11,368 bases of DNA from Flavobacteriales bacterium (GTDB lineage Bacteria; Bacteroidota; Bacteroidia; Flavobacteriales_D; Sanyastnellaceae): assembly GCA_947464885.1 (NCBI GenBank), contig CANHYZ010000031.1, positions 1-11,368 of the forward strand, in the 5' to 3' direction. Below the pieces are notes generated by a model. That model was not told where the DNA came from. It worked only from the letters and a program-made list of their open reading frames with translations, and did no database searches. The position numbers were made by a program, and so were the translations under genes. Below are positions 1 through 9,400 of the stretch, piece after piece; within the stretch, counting starts at the first letter, position 1, and every line of letters starts with the position of its first letter.

Positions 1-429
1 CGCGCAGTACGGACCGAAGGTGCCGAAGGACGGCGTTGTTAACGGTGTAATCGTAATCGTTCGCGTCACACTTGAAGCACACTGACCGTTGTTCGGCGTG
101 AACGTGTAGGTCGTGGTCGCTTGGTTGTTGATGGCCGGATTCCAGCTTCCTTGTACGCCGTTGGTCGATGTCGTTGGAAGCGCAGGAATAATGGTGCCCG
201 CGCAGTACGGACCGAAGGTGCCGAAGGACGGCGTTGTTAACGGTGTAATCGTAATCGTTCGTGTCACGCTCGAAGCACACTGACCGTTGTTCGGCGTGAA
301 CGTGTAGGTCGTGGTTGACTGGTTGTTGATGGCAGGATTCCAGCTTCCTTGGATACCGTTGGTCGATGTCGTTGGAAGCGCAGGAATAATGGTGCCCGCA
401 CAGTACGGACCGAAGGAGCCGAAGGTGGG
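1..429 (-). repeat. Tandem array of 198-bp (66-residue) Ig-like repeats, running off the window
   Basis: Units are 232-429, 34-231 and a partial unit 1-33. The phase marker cagtacgg recurs at 5, 203 and 401, exactly 198 apart. By eye, bases 1-198 and 199-396 differ at about ten positions, so neighbouring units are near 95% identical and must be recent or homogenised duplicates. Each unit carries PYCAGTIIPALPTTSTNG, SWNPAINNQ.TTTYTFTPNN and GQCASSVTRTITITPL. The array continues beyond the window, so its copy number is unknown. Confidence 0.95.
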
Positions 430-3400
430 GGTAGTTCCCGGAGTTACGGTTACTGTTGCTGTGGCCGGGCTGCTTGGGCAATAGAAGTTTTCATCGCCTG
501 TGCATGCGCCTTCCACCCAAGAGGTTACGCCATCTCTAAAAGCATAACATTCGTTACTGTATGTGTTTCCATCGCAACCACAAATCGGATCCCAGTTGGC
601 AAAACATGTTTGATTGCTAATTAATGAAGAATCAATGCAATTCGCTGATGCAACTACGCTATAATTCCCAGGAACATTCGTATTGAATGACGCCACGTTA
701 CCGGGATTAACCGCCCCTGCGGGAACAGTCCACACAAAATTGTAGTCGCCCGGCGGTGTAACGGTTGCAGCAATATTGGCGATACCGCTACCGCAGATGG
801 TAGCATTGTTAACCGTAACGGTTGGGACCACATTGATGAGAATTTCGGTGGAGTAAGAAGAGGCGCACGCACCGCCATTTGGTGTGAAGGTGTATGTCGT
901 GGTTGCTTGGTTGTTGATGGCCGGCGACCATACTCCTGTGATACCATTCGTCGATGTTGTCGGAAGGGCAGGAATTAAGCTACCGGAGCAGTACGGACCG
1001 AAGGTGCCGAAGGTGGGGGTAGTGCTACCCGGAGTGACTGTATATGCGCAGGTAGTGGATATGTAGGGGCCTCCATAAGCATCACCCACCTCGCAGGCCA
1101 AAGCAGAGACGGTCACTATGCAACGATAGTACATCGTAAAGGCAATGTCTGTTGGTGGATAATAGGTCGTCGAATTGGCACCCGCAATTAACGAGAATGG
1201 TCCATTGGGAAGTTCTGAAACATACCAGCTAATGAAATAGTCGGTACCGCTTACACCCACTGTCAAAGGAGTGTTATTGCTGTTTTGACAAGCAGTTACT
1301 GCGGGCGGTAGGTCAGTGATAAGCTCAGGGATGATGCAGCACGCCAGTTGTGTGAAGTTGACCGGACTAAGTGCAGGCGCTCCGGGAGCAGAGAAGACCG
1401 CAGTCAGTGTGCAATTGGCAACGCCGTTTGTAGCCACTGAAATCTCGAAGTCCATCACATTATCGAACGGTGCGTTCAGCACAACTGATCCTCCACAGCT
1501 CGAGGTGATGATTAGCGAGCCGTTGCTTGGCGGATTTGCCACATGCACTGATCCCAGTAATGTGAAGAAGTAGGCTTCGCAGAATGTTGTCTCGATTTCG
1601 ATGAAGTTACAATTCGCACCGGTGCTCGTTCCTTCGCATATACAATCCGCATTGATGACGTCGTTGATGGTGCAGGGGTTGTTGTCGTCGCACGGGATGG
1701 TACCTGAGTTGGGGCCTATGCCAATATGAATGTACTGGGTGAATGATGAAACGTTGCCACATTCGTCTATCGCTGTCCATTGTTGAGTATAGGTATTACA
1801 CGGTCCCCACAACTCTAGTGTATTGAATCCTAATTCAACAACAACATTGTTTGAGCAGTTATCTGTAGCCTCCGGAGTAGGTAATTCAATCGGGTCTCCA
1901 AAATTGAAGTAAAAATCGGTTTGGTTTGAGCTACTAAATACGGGGGCTTCACTATCAATAAAATAGATAAATACATTAGCGCTACTTGTATTTCCGCATG
2001 CGTCAGAGGCGGAAATTGTATAGTAGAGTATATAAGAGTTGGGACAATCTCCGGCTATGGTGTCTGCACTTAAATCCACATTGACAACCTCAGTTAAGCT
2101 GCAATTGTCATATGCCTGAGGTGTATAATTCCAATTTAAATAATCATCACATTCTAGGATTATATCGTCAGGTAAATTGACAAATACCGGAGGTGTTGTA
2201 TCCACGATGTGAATTGTAGTTGCCGCTGTGGCAGTATTACCACAACTATCTGTTACCGTCCAATTGCGATAAATATCGAATTCACAAGCATCTAGATAAG
2301 CAAATGAAATATCCTCATAGGTCAGTTCATACGTCGCAGAGCATCCACCAATTACCAATGTCGGAATATCGATGGTAGCATAACTTCCACACTCGATCGT
2401 AGTATCGGAAGTAACAATAATAGATAATGCTGTGTCGTAATAGTCGCAAATACCGTCTCCATCAGAATCAATGAATGTTCCTTGACAGTTGCAATCCGCA
2501 TTGATGACGTCGTTGATGGTGCAAGGGTTGTTGTCGTCGCAGGGGATTGGCGCTGAGTTGGGGTCTATTCCGATCTGTATGTTTTGAGTGAAAAATGAAG
2601 TGTTTCCGCATTCATCGGTAGCAATCCATTGTTGAGAATACGTGTTACATGGCTCCCAGAGTTCCGTTGGGCTTACCCCTATTACCACACTAACGTTGTC
2701 GGAACAAATATCTGTTGCAACCGGAGTGGGTAATTCAATTGGTTCTCCGGCATTGAAGTAAAAATCGGTTTGATTGGAGCTGCTGAATACCGGAGGTTCA
2801 ACGTCCATATGGTTTACTGCCACAATTTCGGTGGTCGTGTTTCCACATTGGTCAGTTAGTTCATAGGCGTAATATTCTATGTAATTATTCGGACATTCAT
2901 ACCAGCCATTGAAGTCTACAAGATACGTTTGAAATGAAGGGTTAGAATCACAATTATCTTCTCTTAAGATAGGGAAGGGAAGAGGTACAACTCCGCAGGA
3001 TTCAAAAATTTCAGTTGGAAGTCCTATGAATTGAGGGGGTGTGGTATCGAGAATAGTAATTAATGTTACCGCTGTTGCTTGATTACCACAATCGTCTGTT
3101 GCTATCCATGTCCTATTTACAAGTGTCTCGCAAGGATTTTCTTGGATGATTACGTCAACAAAATTCACTTGCACATTCGAGCAACCTCCCACGGTGATAT
3201 ATGGCAAGGGTTGATTTAATGTGTATTCAGAACACTCGATTGCAGTGTCATTGACGATTATAACGAGGTCATTATTGGTGCATCCATTATTCGGAGGTAG
3301 ATTCCCATCGCACACCCCGTATGGATCAATATTGGTCGGCGCTCCTGGTATATCACCACAGTCATAGCCCCAAGTGGCGCAGTTGAAGTCGACTGTTTGA

Positions 3401-6400
3401 CCATTCAAGGTGTAGGCTCCGTTGTCAGCGAAGTTATCGCCCAGCCATAGTGTAACAGATTCAGTATGCACATTGCCGTCGCAATCGCAAATTGTACCTC
3501 CGCAGGTGCCGGTTGTATAAGTGAACGTTGGGCTTATTGATCCATCTGACATGATTAAATAGACACCGTAAGTAGTTTGAGGAAGGAGGTATACGAAGCC
3601 AAAGATTCCCCCATTGCTATCGGATGCGGAAGTTGTTGGGATAGGGGATTCAACTCCGTTTTCATCAATAACCACAACAAAGTCAACAGTGCAAGGGCCA
3701 TTGTAGAAGTAGCGGACATAAAATGCCGGAGCCACTTCGTCGATATTAGGGTTGTAAACGCATGGCCGCGTTGTGAAAATCATCTGATAGTTGCCACATT
3801 CACTATAGGTGCATGATCCATCGTCTACCGTCGCATTAGGGTCGTAGTTCGAGGCGAGAGGATCGGTGCAGCCGCCTCCTGTTGGCGTGCCTGTGCATTC
3901 GCAAGCAGCATTGTAAACATCATTAATTGTTTGTGCATTCAAATCATTGCAGCTTGCACCAGGGTATACATTCGCATTGCTGTCATGACAATCGGTATTA
4001 TCCACCACAAATCCATCCTGTGCTCCGTTGCAGGATTGCACAGAGAAGTTCGGATCGCCATAGCCATCGCCATCGGCATCGAGGTAGAAGGTTTCCCCCG
4101 GAATCACGTCAATGGTGATTTCATCAATACAGGTTTGACCATTCTGAGTAATCGAAACATTGTAGGTCGTCGTTGTTTGTGGGCTCACGCTAATGGATGG
4201 CGTGTTTTCCCCTGTCGACCATAGGATGTCGTACTGAGACTGATAAGTCGACGTTGTGTAATTCGACAGCGAACTGCCTTCAATGTATTGGAATACGGGC
4301 GTTGTTATCAACGGATAACCAGACGGACCGTTGTTTTCAGTTGTGGTAATGAGTGGGTTCGAAATCGTTTGATTGCTGCTATTGCCGTCGTCAAAAGTGA
4401 TGTTTAAGTAGTTACCGGCGAAGGTTGATGACTCCAGTGTTTTGTCATAGATAGCGTTTATCTGTGTTCCGGATAGTGTGCTGTTCCAGATACGGAAATT
4501 ATCCATCAAACCGCTGTAGTTGTCATTTGGGTCATAGTTCGAATTCGTCAGTGGGTAATTGCCGGGGTATCCAACACCTAGAGCAAGGATTGGAGCTACG
4601 CGATTATGGTTGTTGAAGAAGTTCGTTCCATTGGGTCGATAACCTATGAATTGTCCGTCGAGATAGACATTGAATCCATTGTTGATGTAGGCAACAGCAA
4701 TATGATGCCAGCCTGTAAGGGTTCGTTCGAAGGTGAATCGTGAGGCGAAGAAGTTGCCTGAGTGTTCGACAATACAAAGGCCGTTTGTTCCAACGGAGAC
4801 TCCAGTGCCACGCAGATTCGGGTTGAGGATGAAGCCGGGGAAAACAGCGAAGTTTTGTCCCCATACAGCTTGTACATTAACTCCACCCGTCTTTTCGGGA
4901 AGTAACGTAATCGTTCGGTCCGTGTTGAACCAGAACTCATAGGTGAAGTTGTCTATAATCGATGTTGCCGAGTAGGTATAGGGCACAACTACTTTTTGAG
5001 TTAAGCTATTGGTGAATTGTGCCACTCGGTTCTCATAGTTCGACTCAATTCCTGTGGAAAGGACTGTGGATTCTCCGGCGCATACAGGGTTAAGTGTTGC
5101 CGTAATTTCACAGGATTCCGAAAAGTCGCAGATACCGTTGTTGTTGTCGTCAATCAATGTTCCACTGCAAGTGCAGTCCGCCTGAATGATATCATTAAGC
5201 GTGCATGTATTTCCATCATCGCATGACGAAAATGCATTCGGGTATACCGTGGCTGACGCTGACGCATTCACACTGTATTCACTGCATAGGCCATTATAGA
5301 ACACCGTATATCCAGAGCACCCGCTATGTCCTACCGTTTCGTTATCGCAAGTACAAATTTCATAGTAAGGGATATATATAGACAGACATGTTGGACAGTT
5401 AATCCACCAATCGTAAAGTGTGCTGCAGTATGCGGTGAATTCAAGATCGAAGCAGTCCTCATTTGTCAGAGGGCATTCAGAGGTTTGATAGGTAACTGTG
5501 TAAGTAGTTTGTTCAGCAGGATTGACTGTGATTGAAGGACCCGTTTCACCTGTCGACCAAAGAAAGTTTCCTCCGGCGATATTCGCTGTTGCATTCAGCG
5601 TTGCGGGAGCATTTCCACAACTTATCAAAGGTGTTACTTCTACAGTCGGCGAGGGCAGAACATTGACGTTTATCGTGTCAGTGTAGCTAATGCAGCTTCC
5701 CAAGGTGTAGGTAAACGGATAGGATTGATTCGACGACGGTTGAACTTCCATTGCAATGCCATGGTTGGTAGCAAAACCAGTCGTGTTGTGCCAAGTGATG
5801 TTTCCTGCGGTAATGGAGACGTCAGGAAAGAGAATCGCAGAATAGCCGGGGCAGATAGTCAAATCTTCAGCGGTTCCGGTGAATTGACTTTCGTCAATAA
5901 TGTTTACTATGAAATTGTTCGATTGTGTGCTGCAATCACCTTGATAGGTTGCAACGCAGAAATATGTTATGGTACTAATTTCATTTGTCTGGGGAATATA
6001 CGTGTTTGATGTAGCTCCGGGAATGAGTGTGGTCTCAAAGTTCGAACCTGTTGCATACCATTGGTAGGTAAGTGGTAAATCACTATAGGGCTGAAAGCTC
6101 AGCTGACTTGGGGTGTCATTGAGACAGTAGTATAAATTTTCATCATTGTTAAGCCCGGGATAGTATAGTTCGAAACCGAACCCGTAGTCATATCCAATGC
6201 AGCATCCGGGTGCATTGGTGATTAGCAAATCAACAATTTCCGGGGTATCTGCGAAGTAAGCTACAATTGTTATTTCCGATCCATCTGCCGGATAAACGCC
6301 GGCCGATATATATTCATAGTTACTCAGTGGCGGAGATACTTCAATGATATTACCGTAGGAGGTTTCAATAATTAGCGAACTGTTCGTATTACCCTGTGGA

Positions 6401-9400
6401 ATTTGCACTGCGAAGTTGAGGTCAAAGAAACCATCAAAACAGCCGAAATAGGGCTCGTCAATTTGAGGTGAGCAACTGGGTACTCCATGGCAAACACAAT
6501 TGGCATTAATGACGTCGCTGATAGTGCAAACATTGCCATCATTACAGCCCTGGCCAATGATGATGCAAGTGCCGTCATCAATTGTCGCCTCAGGGTTGTA
6601 ATTGCAGGCAATTGTGGAGGTGCAGCCGAGTAGTTGACCTTCACATTGGCAGTTATTATTCAATACATCATTCGCTGTTAATGGATTGTTGTCATTGCAT
6701 GGAAGACCTGCATTAAGGCAGCAATCCATCGTGAATGCGAAATTACCCGCTCCTACCGTGTTTGTTAAGCTTCCACCGGGTGCGCTTCTGAAAGCACCGG
6801 AGTATGAAAACAAGGCATTCAGACCATAATCACCATTATAATTATTTGCTCCGTCTCCAACTTGATTAGCAAAGTAATTATTCGAAGGCGCATGGGAAAT
6901 ATTCAAAGATGATCCTGCATAATTACCAAATCCGATTAAATCTGTCTCTGGGCTATTGTTGATTAGATAGTACAGCCATGACGGATGATTCTCCGCTTCC
7001 CCTCCGCAATCTGCTTTATATGACGCCGGAAACGCTTGGTTTGACCATTGTTCCCATGTATATCCTTGTGAAAGAGATACGTTTACAACCCAACCACTTG
7101 AAGGGTCCGTGACGTTGACCACGGTTGCTTCTATTCCTAGCGTTTGATCCGGATTCTGTATGACATTGCCATCCTGAATAGAATAGTATCGGAACTCTGG
7201 CGACAATGAGAACAATGCCATTGCCCAGTCGTTGGGATATCCGCAAGGATTGTCAACCGGTCTAGCCGGAGTGGAAAGAGGGCAATAGGTAATTTCCGGA
7301 TTGCAATTAAAATCGACAATGATTGTATCGAGGGGGTTTAAAATGCCAATCCAGTCGCATATACCGCTGCCTATGGACAAGGTTTGAACAATTATGTTTT
7401 CAGTTACTTGTGGAATTACGTAGGTCCCAATTCCAAAATCATTGGTACTTATTGAAATTGGAGATGATTGATTTATCGTAAAGTTGATTTGGGTATTTGC
7501 CTCTGATTCAAAACGAATAGTTGCCGCTTCATTGAAACAGACACTTTCCGGAAGGATTGTATTAACCACAATGAATTCATCGATTGCTATTACCGGCGAA
7601 TTTATTATTATAATACACTCGTCTAATTGCGCTTGTATTATTTGAGGTGTCGTTGAAATTGGATAATTTACTTGAAGGGTAGCAAAACCTTCAGGATCAA
7701 GTTGAATAGTGCTGATAACGCCGCCCATTTCATAAGTAACAAGGGAGTTAGGATAACCGTGGAAATAAATTTCAGAATAACCATTTGAACAATAGAATAG
7801 CAGCGATGTCACATTGCAATCGAAATCACCGGCATTAGCAGGAGAATCAATGACTTCAATGTCTATTGTTGTAATTGCTGGACATTCTGGGGTTGGCGCA
7901 GAAAAAGTATAGGTGTAAATCCCCGGAATACCCGTGTTAATTGTCGAAGGCAACCACTCTCCCATATAACCTTCATTTGATATCGTCGGTAGGGTATAAC
8001 TTTCACTACCCATGCAAAATGGACCAATTGGTTCGAAAGTAGGAGCATTTATGGGAGTGCCGGCGCAAGTGCAATCAGCGTCATATTGATCGTTAATTGT
8101 GCAAAAGTTATTGTCACTGCATGATTGTCCGATGAAGATACAGCTGCCGTCGTCAATCGTTGCTTCGGGGTTATAGTTGCAAGCAAAATTAGTTGTGCAG
8201 CCTGGCACAAGCGTTGAATTAAAATTGCGCATACAACGCACTGCAAAACCATATGGTTTATTCCAGAAGTTGGATTGAACAGTAGAGCTAAAGTAACTCA
8301 CAATTCGAAACCAACCGCTGAGGGTGTTAGCTGCCGCTGCGGTGGAACTCCACCAATAACCATTGATATTATTGAAAAAATATGCACCCGAATTATCTCT
8401 TCCACCGGTAGGAAGTAGAGATAACCCGCTGCTGTTTGTTGCTCCGCCATTTGGCTCCCACCAGAGTCCTGTATTGGACTCTAAAGTTCCTGTGGATTTC
8501 ATCGCTCCTCCCGCCGCTGCTGCGCCGCCAAGATAGTTCACCAGCTCTGTCCATTCTGCGTCAGTAGGAACGTGCCAACCAACTGGACAAAGGCCTCTTG
8601 GATCTACGCAAGCGTAGAAATTGTATAATTTTCCATAAGGACAAGCGAATGTTGATTGATCATCGTAGTAGCACCATGCTCCTATCTCAGTGTAAAGTGT
8701 GTTGCTCCATTCTTCATCGCTAAGATTGGTTGTAATTGCTTCTCCGTTTCGATAGATACTAGTGTTTAAGTCTTCAGCCATCCATTCTTGTTCTCCAATT
8801 ATGACTGTTTTGTAAATATTTCCCTCCTGATCCGTTAGGCTGTTATAGCTAATGTCGGGATTGTGAATCAATGGTTCCCCGCAACTATGAATTGAACCGG
8901 GATCAACAATTCGCCCGGCACAATCGCATAAGTCAGTTATTACGTCAAACGTTGTTGTAGGGTCACCGTCATTGCAACTATTACCGATGTACAGGCAATT
9001 ACCATTATCCCAATTAGCACTCGCGTCATAATTACATGCCGCAGGATCCGTACAACTTTCAATTACTTCCAATGCACATGGTTCTGCACAACCTCCTTTC
9101 AGACGAATAACCATGCTTCGTCTGACATCATTATATGAATTTGTTGTGTCTGTATATATAATAGACGACTCCGTGTCGTGCGCTCCGGATATGGAGATGT
9201 AAAATGTGTTATCATATTCTACACCGATGAAATAAGTCTTATTGGCTTGCAGCAGAACAGGCTCAAGGAAATTCAGGCAAATCAAATTGAGATTATTTGA
9301 GTTCGTGAGATCTGCGCTTGTAACCGTTATCTCTGTCGTTGTTGAGTTGGAAACAGGGAAGAAATCTAGTTCGAGCGTTGCAGGATTAAAATTGACTAAT

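Larger units (their letters stand above)
1630..8976 (-). repeat. Eight dispersed copies of a short Cys-rich motif, CDDxNxCTxNDVxxxxCxCxG
   Basis: Copies lie at 8911-8976, 8056-8121, 6637-6699, 6484-6546, 5161-5223, 3889-3951, 2479-2541 and 1630-1692. The core is Cys, Asn/Asp-rich turn, usually CT, a (N/S)DV/I segment, then CxCxG about 16-18 residues after the first Cys. The two most C-terminal copies share PCDDNNPCTINDVINADC exactly and are almost identical in DNA; the first and third lack the CT cysteine. Most copies sit between larger modules, so they look like disulfide-linked spacers (inferred). The CT-D-C pattern recalls the Dictyostelium extracellular-matrix CTDC repeat, but only loosely. 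Confidence 0.85.
3811..9054 (-). repeat. Four copies of a 20-residue GCTDPxACNYxPxATxDDGxC motif
   Basis: Copies are at 8995-9054, 8140-8199, 6565-6624 and 3811-3870. Examples of the core are CTDPAACNYD, CTTNFACNYN and CTDPLASNYD, each followed by an (A/T)xDDG(S/T)C ending. Three of the four carry the middle Cys; the 3811-3870 copy has Ser instead. Three copies are followed within about seven residues by a CDDxNxCT linker, giving a composite Cys-rich unit; the 3811-3870 copy instead follows its linker. Such motifs recur in large Bacteroidota surface proteins; no function is known to me. Confidence 0.8.

Noticed and set aside
1..429. CRISPR-like array
   Set aside because: The repeat unit is 198 bp, head to tail without unique spacers, and is coding in frame, so it is a protein repeat.
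349..1573. Plus-strand ORFs over the C-terminal Ig-like, Kazal and adjoining region
   Set aside because: They are antisense to clear repeat and domain sequence and encode low-complexity or Cys-rich text with no family signature.
4129..4131. End of a carbohydrate-active enzyme near the LamG domain
   Set aside because: LamG often accompanies glycosidases, but no catalytic domain or active-site motif appears on either side.
4604..4940. Minus-strand ORFs of 86 and 98 codons in other frames
   Set aside because: They overlap the LamG coding sequence out of frame and read as shuffled Ser/Arg/Leu-rich sequence.
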